In this document: one piece after another, positions 1 to 8,725 of the stretch
Position numbering within the stretch: the first letter of the stretch is position 1
How the letters are laid out: the number at the start of each line of letters is the position of its first letter
NCBI GenBank assembly: GCA_026387615.1
Contig: JAPLLI010000152.1
Location: 1-38,109, forward strand
Direction: 5' to 3'
Length of the DNA stretch: 38,109 nucleotides
Source: Nitrospirota bacterium
GTDB taxonomy: Bacteria > Nitrospirota > Nitrospiria > Nitrospirales > Nitrospiraceae
Made by a program: the position numbers and the translations under genes
The notes under the pieces: generated by a model
Databases searched by the model: none
The model's input: the letters and a program-made list of their open reading frames with translations, nothing else
Told to the model about the DNA's origin: nothing

Positions 1-784
1 CCAGACATGGCACAGACAGAAGCAGCCGATCCGTCGCAAGTCGCCCCGCATCAGTGGCACGATAGGTTTTTAACCCGATCATCAGTCCCACGAACAACAC
101 AAGCGCTGGGATGAAATGCCGGTTGAGCCCGACGATGAGATCGAGCAGCGCTTGGGTCGCTCCCGGTAAGGCCTGAGCTGATTCACCGTAGACATTCACG
201 AACGTGGGCATCACATAGCCAACGAGAAAGCCAATCACACCCACACCGACGATTACGAGAAAAGCCGGATAGGCGAGCGCCTTGGCCACTTTCTGCCTCA
301 GCTCCATCATGAGTTTGAGATAGGCGATATAGCGTTGGAGCACATCCGGCAGATGGCCCGACTGTTCACCGGCGCGAATCGTCGCCACATAGAGCTCGTT
401 GAAATACCGTGGATGCTTGGCTACGGCTTCGGACATGGCGCTGCCGCCACGGATATCTTCCCTCACCGTGCGGAGCGCGCGCTGAAAATCCGCATGGCCG
501 GTGCGTTCAATGAGCAAATCCCACACGCGCAAAACCGCTAACCCGGCTTTGAGCAGGGCCAACAGCTCCTGGTTGAACACGAGCATGTCATGAAGCGGGA
601 GCTTGCCGGCGAATCCGAACCGGCAGGTCCATGCATTTCTATTTTCATCCCGGGCATGAAGCTGGATGACGATATAGCCATCGTTCTCCAGTCGATTCCG
701 CACAGCACGCTCGTCATCGCCATCGATCTGGCCTGCGAACGTCGCGCCACTTGGCTTTGCCGCCCTGTAGGTAAAAGTCGCCAT
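1..784 (-). CDS. Type II secretion / type IV pilus assembly protein GspF/PilC family (partial, 3' end outside window)
   Basis: I translated this by hand because the ORF track omits it: the frame is open from an ATG at 784 to the left edge, 261 codons. The product starts MATFTYRAAKPSG, the usual opening of GspF/PilC polytopic inner-membrane proteins. It carries one complete T2SSF domain (LPLHDMLVFNQELLALLKAG, then RYFNELYVATIRAGEQSG) followed by a strongly hydrophobic stretch (AYPAFLVIVGVGVIGFLVGYVMP). These proteins form the inner-membrane platform that couples the assembly ATPase to the pilus or pseudopilus. Family members are about 400 residues with two such domains, so the second domain and the stop lie outside the window. 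GAAGGA sits about 8 bases before the ATG. The gene follows the EPS locus on the same strand but is separated by 233 bp, so it is probably a different transcription unit. Which system (T2SS or T4P) it serves cannot be decided here. Confidence 0.9.
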   Translation of the reverse strand, partial: MATFTYRAAKPSGATFAGQIDGDDERAVRNRLENDGYIVIQLHARDENRNAWTCRFGFAGKLPLHDMLVFNQELLALLKAGLAVLRVWDLLIERTGHADFQRALRTVREDIRGGSAMSEAVAKHPRYFNELYVATIRAGEQSGHLPDVLQRYIAYLKLMMELRQKVAKALAYPAFLVIVGVGVIGFLVGYVMPTFVNVYGESAQALPGATQALLDLIVGLNRHFIPALVLFVGLMIGLKTYRATDAGRLATDRLLLSVPCL

Positions 785-1017
785 GGCTATTATCCTTCAC
801 CGCTCGGGAACGATCCACCACGATGGATCGTGGACCTCCGGCTCATCGGACGGGCATATCACATGTGGAGAATATTTAGATCGTTGAGAACCTATCGACG
901 CAGGAAGAACCTGCGACCTGGCACACGACGTGTGGCGGAGACGGCCTCAAATGATACATCGAAATGGTCGATTATGATGGATAGCGGCCTCACAACGAAG
1001 TTCCCTTTGCTGGGCCG
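785..1017. other. Intergenic gap with three inverted repeats
   Basis: This 233-bp gap lies between the priming transferase and the GspF/PilC gene. It holds no convincing gene; the plus-strand ORF crossing it is an antisense shadow. Three inverted repeats are visible. One is a perfect 7-bp palindrome (CCACGAT-GG-ATCGTGG, 818-833) that overlaps a second one (CGATCC...GGATCG, 811-830), about 30 bases upstream of the downstream start codon. Another is CGCAGG-AAGAA-CCTGCG (899-915). The third is CACAC-GAC-GTGTG (922-934). None has the T-run of an intrinsic terminator. The one nearest the start could be an operator or a 5'-UTR hairpin. I saw no confident sigma-70 promoter. Confidence 0.5.
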
Positions 1018-2394
1018 CTACCGACTGCCATGGCCCAACAACACCACAGAAACGGTTTTAAACAAGATTTTGAGGTCTAGGGCGACAGACATGTTCTTGA
1101 AATAATAGAGGTCGTATTCCAGCTTTCTGCCCGCATCTTCGACCGACGCTCCGTAGGGGCAATTCACCTGCGCCCAACCGGTAATGCCCGGCTTCACCAT
1201 GTGCCGAAACGAATAATACGGGATTTTCCCATGGTACTCCTTGACCAAGATGTCCCACTCCGCTCTCGGTCCCACGAAGCTCATATCGCCTTTGAGCACG
1301 TTCCACATCTGGGGGATTTCATCGATACGCCAGAGGCGCAGGAATTTGCCGACTCGCGTGACCCGGGGATCGTTCGCAGCCGTATAGCGCGATCCATTCT
1401 CGCCACCGGAGAGCATCGTCCGCAACTTCAACACGGTAAAGGGCCGCTCGTTCTGTCCCACGCGAGTCTGGCGGTAGAGCAGCGGGCCTGGCGCCTCGAT
1501 TCTGATCAGGATCATGGCGATCAGCATGATGGGCCATGCCAGCACCAGCCCCGTTGCGGCACAAAGAATGTCCAGCAGTCGCTTGATCAACCGGAACAGA
1601 TGTTGATGCACAATGAGAAAGCCCGGCGCAAACAGGAACCAGGCCTCGCGGGCATGTTCCAGGAGCACCCGGCCGGTCAATTCCTCCCCCAGCGTGAGCA
1701 GGTCTGACACAAACACCCCTTGCATGCGGCAGCGCAAGGTCGCCCGAATGAGCTGCTTTTTATCCGGGCCTGCGACCGCCACCACGATGCCATCGACTTG
1801 ATGTTTTCTGACAAGGGACACCAGAGCCGCCGAGCCCCCCAACACCTTGTAGTTGTCGATGAGGCTGGCCTTCCTCTCGGGATCGTCATCAATAAACCCA
1901 ATGACGTGGTATTCCGCGTGAAACCCTTCCAAAATCTTTAAGGCCGCCCGCCCCTGCTCCCCTGCTCCGACAATGAGGACCGTCTTGGGGATCAGCGATT
2001 CTTCGCGCAACCGCCAAAAATTGATGCGCCAGAGAAATAACAACGGAATGGTACAAACCATCTGGATCACGAACACCCCGCGAGGCAGCTTGACCTCCGG
2101 GAACATGTAGTAGAGCGCAGACAGGCCCATGCTGGCGACCAACACGGCGCTGCTGATATCGGCCAACGTGGACGATTTCTGTCTGTGATAGTTGGCGCGA
2201 ACGTCGTAGAGATCAAACCGGGCCAAGAAGAACAGATAGGCGGCCAGTACCACGAACCCCACGGTGAGGTACTCACCGGGATCCGGGCCGACATTCCATC
2301 CGAATCTCATGGCTTGATGAAAGACGCTCAGCAATATCACGGCGTCCACTGCGAGCAGACCGGCTTGGTACTTTTTCAATCCGCACCGATACAT
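1018..2394 (-). CDS. Exopolysaccharide polyprenyl-phosphate sugar-1-phosphate transferase (priming enzyme)
   Basis: This enzyme transfers a sugar-1-phosphate from a UDP-sugar to undecaprenyl phosphate at the inner membrane, the first committed step of repeat-unit synthesis. The 458-residue product has the three-part layout of the WbaP/WcaJ/PEP-CTERM-EpsB type. Hydrophobic N-terminal segments span about 10-125. A nucleotide-binding-like domain starts near IVGAGEQGRAALK (141-153). A C-terminal bacterial sugar-transferase domain covers about 268-455, with the RIDEIPQMWNVLKGDMSFVGPR signature at 356-377 and PGITGWAQV near 402. I start at the ATG at 2394, not the track's 2448, because GGAGG lies 7 bases upstream and the preceding residues are low-complexity. 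It is isolated from the main operon by 235 bp, so it may have its own promoter. The sugar cannot be read from sequence. Confidence 0.93.
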   Translation of the reverse strand: MYRCGLKKYQAGLLAVDAVILLSVFHQAMRFGWNVGPDPGEYLTVGFVVLAAYLFFLARFDLYDVRANYHRQKSSTLADISSAVLVASMGLSALYYMFPEVKLPRGVFVIQMVCTIPLLFLWRINFWRLREESLIPKTVLIVGAGEQGRAALKILEGFHAEYHVIGFIDDDPERKASLIDNYKVLGGSAALVSLVRKHQVDGIVVAVAGPDKKQLIRATLRCRMQGVFVSDLLTLGEELTGRVLLEHAREAWFLFAPGFLIVHQHLFRLIKRLLDILCAATGLVLAWPIMLIAMILIRIEAPGPLLYRQTRVGQNERPFTVLKLRTMLSGGENGSRYTAANDPRVTRVGKFLRLWRIDEIPQMWNVLKGDMSFVGPRAEWDILVKEYHGKIPYYSFRHMVKPGITGWAQVNCPYGASVEDAGRKLEYDLYYFKNMSVALDLKILFKTVSVVLLGHGSR

Positions 2395-2486
2395 ACGTCT
2401 GCCTCCGCCACCGTTCGGTGTCGACCCCGCATCCCGTGGGCATAGCACCAGACCTACGGCTCACCCGTCGCACGGCACATGTCAGT

Positions 2487-2515
2487 ACTGTATGGCAGAT
2501 ACGCGACACAGGCAA
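2487..2515 (-). promoter_or_regulatory. Candidate sigma-70 promoter for the priming transferase
   Basis: In the 235-bp gap (2395-2629) the minus strand reads TTGCCT, 17 bases, TACAGT, each hexamer matching 4 of 6 consensus positions. An AT-rich stretch (TTAAAATACCTAATTGAT) sits immediately upstream of the -35, as UP elements do. The start codon would be about 100 bases downstream. The remainder of the gap shows no gene and no clear terminator. This is a pattern match only. Confidence 0.28.
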
Positions 2516-2629
2516 ATCAATTAGGTATTTTAACTCATACGCGACGATTGCCACGAGGGACCCGCGTGAGACCCCACCCATCAAACGTAAGGCGCTTTTG
2601 AGCCCCTCACGCTGTTCGATGATACGTGC

Positions 2630-3892
2630 TCAGACACCCTCCCCCGCCGCTACATCGCTTACCGTCGCTCGACTCAGATCCTCCAGTGACTTGAGCATCC
2701 GTCCTGCTAACTGGGTGCGATCGTACCCACGGGCCGCCGCCACGCAGCGGGCCCGGAGGCCTTCGTATATCGCGGGATCCCGGCTGACCAGCTGGAGCTT
2801 TAAGCACAGCTCCGCGGCATTCTCCGGTTCGAACAGGATCCCGACCCCTTCCCGCTCCACGATCTCGGCCGACTCGCCCGCCACTCCGTGCAACACCGGT
2901 ATGCCCATCGCCATACATTCGAACAGCTTACTGGGGATCACGGTCTTGAAAAGCTCCTCTTTCTTCAGATGCGTAATCCCCACATCCAGCAGCGACCAGT
3001 ACCGGACGACTTCTTCTTTGGGCACCGAGTCGAGAAAGATCACATTCCCAAGCCCCAGGGAACGAGCTCTTTCGACCAGAGCCTGCTTTCTGGCCCCGTC
3101 CCCCAACAAAATAATACGGTAGCGGTGGCCATCCTCCAGGCCTCGCAGTTTATCCGCTGCGTCCAGAATCGTCTCAAGCGCATGCGCCATCCCATGGGTC
3201 CCGATGTACCCCGCGACGAACTTGCCCTCCAAATGGAAGCGCCTCACCAACTCGGCATCTTTCGTCCTGGCCCCAAACCGCTCAAGGTCGGCCCCGTTCG
3301 TCACCACCACGATCCTGCCTTCCGGAATATGTCTTGCCACGAGATTGCGCTTGAAGGAGTTGGTCAGAGAGACAATCGCGGCTGCCTTCCGGTACAGGAA
3401 AAGCTCCATTCGCTCCAATAGACGCAAAGTTCCTGCATGCTTCATAGCGCCCACCGCCTTAATGGATTCAGGCCACAGATCTCGCAACTCGAAGACGAAG
3501 GGGATTCCCTTACATCGACTCACCACATAGGCCGCACAGGCTGTAAAAAACTGCGGCGAGGTGCCAATCACCAGGTCCACGTCTTTCACCCATGGCGCCG
3601 CCAGCACCGATGCCACCATATAACTCAGATAGTCCAGGGTGCGCTTTACAAATCCTTCGTTGCCCGTGATATAGGTCCACACTCGTATGACTCGGATGTT
3701 GTCCATCACCTCGCTCTGCCAGAGCCGGTTCCGATAACCGGGATAGATCGTGCCCTTGGGAAAATTCGGCACACCGGTCACCACCGTGACCTGATGCCCG
3801 GCCCTCACCCATTCCCGGCAATGTTCGAACGTGCGCGAGGCTGGCGCATTCACTTCGGGCGGAAAGTTGTCGGTCAAAAAAAGAATGTGCAT
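2630..3892 (-). CDS. Glycosyltransferase family 4, WbuB-like
   Basis: This is a predicted cytoplasmic, membrane-associated transferase of 420 residues with a GT-B fold. The N-terminus (HILFLTDNFPPEVNAPASRT) is typical of the WbuB subgroup of GT4, whose members add sugars such as N-acetyl-fucosamine in O-antigen and EPS units. The donor-binding half carries GYIGTHGMAHALETILDAA and then VIPSKLFECMAMGIPVL in place of the common E-x7-E motif, again WbuB-like. The track start is a GTG at 3895; the adjacent ATG at 3892 gives the same protein less one residue, and both follow the heparinase stop within a few bases, so translation is probably coupled. It is the last gene of the continuous operon before a 235-bp gap. 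Donor and acceptor are unknown. Confidence 0.9.
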   Translation of the reverse strand: MHILFLTDNFPPEVNAPASRTFEHCREWVRAGHQVTVVTGVPNFPKGTIYPGYRNRLWQSEVMDNIRVIRVWTYITGNEGFVKRTLDYLSYMVASVLAAPWVKDVDLVIGTSPQFFTACAAYVVSRCKGIPFVFELRDLWPESIKAVGAMKHAGTLRLLERMELFLYRKAAAIVSLTNSFKRNLVARHIPEGRIVVVTNGADLERFGARTKDAELVRRFHLEGKFVAGYIGTHGMAHALETILDAADKLRGLEDGHRYRIILLGDGARKQALVERARSLGLGNVIFLDSVPKEEVVRYWSLLDVGITHLKKEELFKTVIPSKLFECMAMGIPVLHGVAGESAEIVEREGVGILFEPENAAELCLKLQLVSRDPAIYEGLRARCVAAARGYDRTQLAGRMLKSLEDLSRATVSDVAAGEGV

Positions 3893-3896
3893 CACG

Positions 3897-5558
3897 TCAC
3901 CAGGTAAAGACCGTTGTACATCCGGGCCCGTCGAAGTGTAGCTGCAGACAACGGGTCTGGACGGAACGTCCGAATTCCGGATGCCAGGTGCTCAGGCAGA
4001 CCTGCGCCCTGGCCCCGGACACGGCCCACATGACTGTCTCTCCCGTCGGCAGCCGTAACCAGCCGCTCTGCTCGGTCCCTTCAACCGCCACATCTGGATG
4101 CAGGTGGAACCGCGCCACGGCGTCATGAAAACGTCCCTCGATGCGGTCGGTCACCACGAAGGATCGTTCGCCGATACGCCATTCACGCCGGTGAATCGTT
4201 CGACCCGCGAGGCTGCGATAGCCGTCATGCGCGCCACGCACCACCAGACCATTCTCCTCTTCAATAATCTCCCGCTCGAACGGCCTGGCCCGCTGCCCGA
4301 CGCGAAAGCCACTCCACACGTCACTGGAATTTTTCCCATCCAGCTCCACTGTGTTATGCGCCGCGGTGCCTCGCTGGCGCTGTCTTTCGCCATCCTCGCC
4401 ATACTGCGATATGCCAGAGTTGACGAATACCCGCTGACCGAACAGGCTCAGCTCACAACTGAGGGTATCGGCATGCCCATGCCCGGGAAGATAGTCGGGC
4501 CCGAGAGGCGCCAAATCCAACAGAGCCACGCCCCTCTCAGGAAGGTCCACCCGACAATAGCCACTCTGTTCCAGCCACCGCCACAACAGCTTGCGACCAC
4601 CGAATGGTTTCTCTGGCGGCTGCGGCGTCGCGTGGCAGCCCAGACTCTCCGCATAGGCATTGACCGCTGCTGGCTCAGGCGCAAGGCCAAAGGCCGCATC
4701 GTTGAACAATGCGATACGTCCGTCCGGATGCGACATGGTGCCCAACCAGGCAAGACCTCGGTTCACCACTTCACGCCAACGAGGAATCCGTTCGTGCAAC
4801 TCCCCCAATCCTGTGCATTCAGCCAGACGAAGCACATCACAGATATCGCTGAGCACAATCGCCTGATACATGGGAGACCGCTCGAAATGTCCGCCATCCG
4901 GAAGAAACTGTTCCGGGATTTCTCGATCCAAAATCTGAAGACCACGCGTCAACCATTGCCCGGCTTCATCTCCCTCCAGAAACGCTCCGGCAAAGACCAG
5001 GGCTTTGGCGTTGGCCAAGAGATGATTGCCCAGAATGTGAAACTCCAGTTGTTGGCACAGGGCCTGAGTCTGCAGCCCCACACTGTTCACCCAGGCCGGT
5101 TCGACCAGCGCCTGGCGGGAACACCATTTGACGAGATTCACGATCCTGAGCGAGAGAGGATAGGGTTCCCATCCGTGACCGCTCACCGGAGGATTCTCCG
5201 CAATCCACCGGTTAATCAGGCATCGATGCGCATCCCGCCGGCCATCGGCGCCGACGGCATTCAGGTCATCCAGGTAGTGGAGATGATAGAGCCACAGCTT
5301 GCTCTTGCGAAGGTCGTTCCACGAATCCTTGTCCGTGAGATCGCCTTCTTCTCCCAGAAATGCGACGCGGTCGCGGGAACGGAAGGATGAGGACAACAAC
5401 GCCGGACTCGACCATGAAGCCAGCCATGGCCTCTGACGATAGTCCTGTCGCTCGGCCAGACGAACCTTGGCACACCAGTAATAGAGACGATAGGCGAACT
5501 GTTCCGCCTTCAGATGGCGCAAGGTATGAAACAGCCTGAGCATCGTGCGCCACGACAT
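3897..5558 (-). CDS. Heparinase II/III family protein (polysaccharide lyase-like)
   Basis: The 553-residue product resembles heparinase II/III and alginate-lyase-like proteins encoded in EPS loci. It has an alpha-helical toroid in the first 330 residues (for example NHLLANAKALVFAGAFL at 178-194 and DGGHFERSPMYQ at 221-232). The catalytic and beta-sandwich part contains GHGHADTLSCELS near 359 and HNTVELDG at 401. Family members cleave uronic-acid-containing polymers by beta-elimination. I start at the ATG at 5558, preceded by GAGAGG, which fits the family N-terminus; the track start at 5693 lies deep inside the upstream oxidoreductase. There is no signal peptide or membrane segment, which is odd for an enzyme expected to meet an exported polymer. 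It follows the bi-domain oxidoreductase by 10 bp and precedes a WbuB-like GT by 4 bp. Function is inferred from family only. Confidence 0.86.
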   Translation of the reverse strand: MSWRTMLRLFHTLRHLKAEQFAYRLYYWCAKVRLAERQDYRQRPWLASWSSPALLSSSFRSRDRVAFLGEEGDLTDKDSWNDLRKSKLWLYHLHYLDDLNAVGADGRRDAHRCLINRWIAENPPVSGHGWEPYPLSLRIVNLVKWCSRQALVEPAWVNSVGLQTQALCQQLEFHILGNHLLANAKALVFAGAFLEGDEAGQWLTRGLQILDREIPEQFLPDGGHFERSPMYQAIVLSDICDVLRLAECTGLGELHERIPRWREVVNRGLAWLGTMSHPDGRIALFNDAAFGLAPEPAAVNAYAESLGCHATPQPPEKPFGGRKLLWRWLEQSGYCRVDLPERGVALLDLAPLGPDYLPGHGHADTLSCELSLFGQRVFVNSGISQYGEDGERQRQRGTAAHNTVELDGKNSSDVWSGFRVGQRARPFEREIIEEENGLVVRGAHDGYRSLAGRTIHRREWRIGERSFVVTDRIEGRFHDAVARFHLHPDVAVEGTEQSGWLRLPTGETVMWAVSGARAQVCLSTWHPEFGRSVQTRCLQLHFDGPGCTTVFTW

Positions 5559-5568
5559 GCGAGGCCTC

Positions 5569-7680
5569 TCAGTCCCGTTGCCGGCGAAGCAGCTCCGCCG
5601 CCTCGATCGACATTCTCGCCACCTCAAACACCTCATTGATGGGAATCGGCGTCTCCCCTCCCTCCGCGATCGCGGACAGGAATTGACGGACACAATCGGT
5701 CTGTCCCTTGTCCTGCTTCCACCGGTTCATGGTCGTGAAGCCGGGCCAGCCAAAACCTTGCAACGTACGGAAGTTGTTCAACTGCAACACCCGGCCCGCC
5801 GCAAAGACTTCGACCCGTTCTTTCGGAAAACTGGCGGCGCCATTGGCCAAGTAATGAATGGTGCCGAACGAACCATCCGCGAACCCCAGGGTAATGGCCG
5901 CCTTGTCTTCGGTCTGGGCGATACCGGACGTTTCACCCATCCGACGAGCCTGCACCGACACAATGGCGCTTCCCGCGAGGAAGCGCATGAGGTCGATATA
6001 GTGGCAGGCCTCGCCAATGATGCGGCCCCCCCCCACATCGACGTCCTGAGTCCAGTGATCGGCCGGAATCATGCCGGCATTCATGGTCATGATAAAGGAC
6101 TTCGGCTCATGCACCGACCGCAGGAGCGCCTTCATCTTCTGTATCTGCGGAGAAAAACGGCGATTGAAGCCCACCATCACATGAGGCCTAGCCCCGCTCT
6201 CATGCGCCGCCTGGTATGCCTGCTCAATGTCAGCAAGCTCTTCATGGTTCAGGGCCAAGGGCTTTTCGACGAAGACATGCTTGCCAGCCAACAGCGCCTG
6301 TGTCACAAAACTGGCATGGCTATTGTGGCGGGTGACGATGACGACCGTATTGATTGCCTCATGGGCAAGTATCGCTCCGATATCGGTAGAGGCTTCTGCA
6401 AAGCCCGCCTTTCCCCCGTGAATCACGCCATGAAGGCCTCCAGCCGTGACAATCGTATGCAGCTGGGCGCCAGCCGACTTAAAGGCGGGAATCAGGGTGC
6501 GGGAGGCATAATTGCCTGCTCCGACAAATCCAACCACTGGATGGCGAGCTGCAAAGATCGCATCCGGCTTCAAAACAACTCGTGTGATGGATCGCTGACG
6601 GACGTCCGAAGTGTATTGCAACAGTATCCCCAGCGCTGAGGTATCGTGAGTCAGCGCCTGATAGGCCTCAGGGGCCTGCTCAAACGCAAAGCGCTGCGTG
6701 ATCAAGGGCTTCATCGCCAGTTGACCGCCGGCCATTAAGTCTAGTACGGCTTCAAAGTTTCGCTGCTCGGTCCAACGCACAAACCCATAGGGATAGTCCT
6801 GCCCTTGCTCTTCATAATTGGCGTCATACCGTCCAGGTCCGTATGAGCAGGACACCTGAAAAGACAGTTCCTTTTCATAAAAGTCCGCCCGGCGTAACTC
6901 CAGTCCGGTCACACCGACCAGAATGATGCGGCCTCGTTGGCGACACATGCGAGCCGCCTGAGACACAGGATCGCTGGATTTGGTCGAGGCAGTGATAAGC
7001 ACGCCGTCAACGCCTTTCCCGCGACTGAATGCCATGCCCGCTGCAACCGGATCTTCTCCCTGGCCTGGATGACAGACCTCCGCGCCGAAGGCTCGGGCCA
7101 AGGCCAGCTTACGGTCATCGAAATCCACCGCCAAGACCCGGCACCCATGCGCGCGAAGCAGTTGCACGGTCAGTAACCCGATCAGGCCAGCGCCCGTCAC
7201 GACAAATGCTTCGCCTAAGGTCGGCTGCGCCAGACGAATGCCTTGCAAGCCGATACTGGCCATCACGGCAAACACCGCAGACTCATCATCGACAGAATCG
7301 GGAATCTTTGCGCAGAGGTGCGTGGCCACCGTGACGACATCGGCATGAGGACCATTCGAGACGACCCGGTCTCCCGGCCTGAACCCCTCGACCCCAGGAC
7401 CAATCTCAGCCACCACCCCCACATTGCAGTAACCCAACGGCAAGGGCTGCGCCAGCTTGGACCGCACGGCCTCAATCGTCGCCAGCAGACCATCCGTCTT
7501 GACCTTCGCCAACACCATCTTCACCTTTTCTGGCTGCTGGCGAACTTTCTCGATCAGCGAGGCCCTGCCAAACTCGACCAACATCCGTTCTGTGCCGGCG
7601 GAGATCAGACTGGTCGTGGTATGGATGAGGAGGTAGCCTGGTCGTATCTGAGGAACCGGGGCCTCCACAACGCTGGTCAT
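5569..7680 (-). CDS. Bi-domain oxidoreductase (alcohol-dehydrogenase-like plus Gfo/Idh/MocA), N-terminus probably trimmed
   Basis: This 703-residue protein fuses two NAD(P)-binding enzymes. Residues 1-355 are a zinc-alcohol-dehydrogenase-like unit with a GroES-like part (PLGYCNVGVVAEIG near 81) and a Rossmann motif GAGLIGLL at about 163. Residues 370-703 are a Gfo/Idh/MocA unit with GFVGAGNYA near 384, EKPLAL at 472 and GEACHYIDLMRFLAG near 556. Such fusions occur in EPS clusters, usually next to a heparinase-like gene as here; the substrate is presumably a nucleotide sugar but is unproven. The first ATG in this frame gives MTSVVEAPVPQIRPG, about ten residues shorter at the front than I expect, and the in-frame codons before it read SLLAHG, which resembles the missing N-terminus. 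The gene also overlaps the wecB reading frame by 209 bp, which points to a deletion at the junction. Confidence 0.88.
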   Translation of the reverse strand: MTSVVEAPVPQIRPGYLLIHTTTSLISAGTERMLVEFGRASLIEKVRQQPEKVKMVLAKVKTDGLLATIEAVRSKLAQPLPLGYCNVGVVAEIGPGVEGFRPGDRVVSNGPHADVVTVATHLCAKIPDSVDDESAVFAVMASIGLQGIRLAQPTLGEAFVVTGAGLIGLLTVQLLRAHGCRVLAVDFDDRKLALARAFGAEVCHPGQGEDPVAAGMAFSRGKGVDGVLITASTKSSDPVSQAARMCRQRGRIILVGVTGLELRRADFYEKELSFQVSCSYGPGRYDANYEEQGQDYPYGFVRWTEQRNFEAVLDLMAGGQLAMKPLITQRFAFEQAPEAYQALTHDTSALGILLQYTSDVRQRSITRVVLKPDAIFAARHPVVGFVGAGNYASRTLIPAFKSAGAQLHTIVTAGGLHGVIHGGKAGFAEASTDIGAILAHEAINTVVIVTRHNSHASFVTQALLAGKHVFVEKPLALNHEELADIEQAYQAAHESGARPHVMVGFNRRFSPQIQKMKALLRSVHEPKSFIMTMNAGMIPADHWTQDVDVGGGRIIGEACHYIDLMRFLAGSAIVSVQARRMGETSGIAQTEDKAAITLGFADGSFGTIHYLANGAASFPKERVEVFAAGRVLQLNNFRTLQGFGWPGFTTMNRWKQDKGQTDCVRQFLSAIAEGGETPIPINEVFEVARMSIEAAELLRRQRD

Positions 7681-8725
7681 GCCATGGGCAAGCAGGGATC
7701 GCGCCCTTCTTCCAATCCCCCGCCAGCAACCGCGCCAATGCCGGGGCGAGATTGCCCGGGCTTGTGCCGATCAACTCATTGGTGCCGAGGGTCACCGTCT
7801 CCGGCCGTTCAGTATTGTCGCGCAGGGTCAGGCACGGCACGCCCATCACGGTGGTTTCCTCCGTGATGCCACCCGAGTCCGTAATCACCCCCTTGGCATG
7901 TTTCACCAGGTAGTTGAATTCCAGGTAGCCCTGCGGGTCGATATAGTGCAGACTGGACAACTGTCCTTCTAATTCACGCAGATTCTTGGCGGTGCGAGGA
8001 TGCACGGGAAACACCACCGGCAAACCGTCCGTGCCCTCGGCAATCGCTTGCAGCAGGCGCAATAACTGTTGCTCGCCATCCACATTGGCCGGCCGATGCA
8101 GCGTCACCACAAAATACCGTCCCGGCTGTAAGCCCAGCTCCCCCCAGCAAGTCGGCGCGCGCAAGCGCGGCATCTGCTTCAGTAACGTATCGATCATGGT
8201 GTTGCCGACGAAGAAGATACGGTCGTCCGTCACGCCGGCATGGCGGAGATTTTCGTTGGCCGTTTCGCTCGTGGTAAAGAACCAGTTGGTCAGGGAATCC
8301 GTCACGACCCGGTTGATCTCCTCCGGCATCGTCCAGTCCCCGGACCGGATCCCCCCCTCCACATGGGCCACCGGCACCCCCAGCTTGCGGGCCACGATCG
8401 AGCAGGCCATGGTCGACGTCACATCCCCCACCACGAGACAGAGGTCGCTCCGCTCCTGCAACAGCACCTTTTCGTAGCGCACCATGATATTGGCGGTCAG
8501 CTCCGCCTGCGTGCCGGAGCCAGCATCCAGATTGATGTCCGGTTCAGGAATGCCCAGCTGCTCAAAGAAATTGCCTGACATGGCTCGATCATAATGCTGT
8601 CCTGTGTGGATCAATCGATGGGTCAGATGGCTTCCATGCGCCTGTGCGGCCTTCAGCGCGTCGATAATCGGCGCAATCTTCATGAAGTTGGGCCGTGCGC
8701 CGGCGATGAGATCGATGCGCGTCAT
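7472..8725 (-). CDS. wecB: UDP-N-acetylglucosamine 2-epimerase (non-hydrolysing), C-terminus replaced by out-of-frame sequence
   Basis: This enzyme converts UDP-GlcNAc to UDP-ManNAc in the cytoplasm to supply precursor for the EPS. Family motifs run from ARPNFMKIAPI near residue 10 through TGQHYD, GDVTSTMA (100-107), HVEGGIRSGDWTMPEE, DSGGITEET (283-291) and RDNTERPET (302-310). I start at the ATG at 8725, which overlaps the methyltransferase stop as ATGA; the track start at 8794 lies inside that gene. Homology ends near residue 344 (GDWKKGAIP). The remaining 70-odd residues to the stop are the bi-domain oxidoreductase start read in the wrong frame (proline, arginine and glycine rich). Typical members are about 365-380 residues and end in a short helix (WDG..AAERI type), which is missing. 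Whether the chimeric tail is tolerated is unknown. No UDP-ManNAc dehydrogenase (WecC) is in the window. Confidence 0.88.
   Translation of the reverse strand: MTRIDLIAGARPNFMKIAPIIDALKAAQAHGSHLTHRLIHTGQHYDRAMSGNFFEQLGIPEPDINLDAGSGTQAELTANIMVRYEKVLLQERSDLCLVVGDVTSTMACSIVARKLGVPVAHVEGGIRSGDWTMPEEINRVVTDSLTNWFFTTSETANENLRHAGVTDDRIFFVGNTMIDTLLKQMPRLRAPTCWGELGLQPGRYFVVTLHRPANVDGEQQLLRLLQAIAEGTDGLPVVFPVHPRTAKNLRELEGQLSSLHYIDPQGYLEFNYLVKHAKGVITDSGGITEETTVMGVPCLTLRDNTERPETVTLGTNELIGTSPGNLAPALARLLAGDWKKGAIPACPWHDQRCGGPGSSDTTRLPPHPYHDQSDLRRHRTDVGRVWQGLADRESSPAARKGEDGVGEGQDGWSAGDD

Noticed and set aside
2273-2584. 103-codon minus-strand ORF ahead of the priming transferase
   Set aside because: It overlaps the transferase start in another frame, has no family match and no ribosome-binding site, and covers the likely promoter.
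4098-5390. 430-codon plus-strand ORF opposite the heparinase gene
   Set aside because: It lies wholly antisense to a gene with clear family motifs. Its composition (Arg, His, Pro, Gln rich) and lack of a ribosome-binding site mark it as a high-GC shadow. The same holds for the plus-strand ORFs at 5545-6639, 10787-11689 and 17398-18381.
7472-7690. Programmed frameshift linking wecB and the bi-domain oxidoreductase into one polyprotein
   Set aside because: I see no slippery heptamer or stimulatory structure. The two proteins are separate families with their own starts, and both have lost terminal residues, which fits a deletion better.
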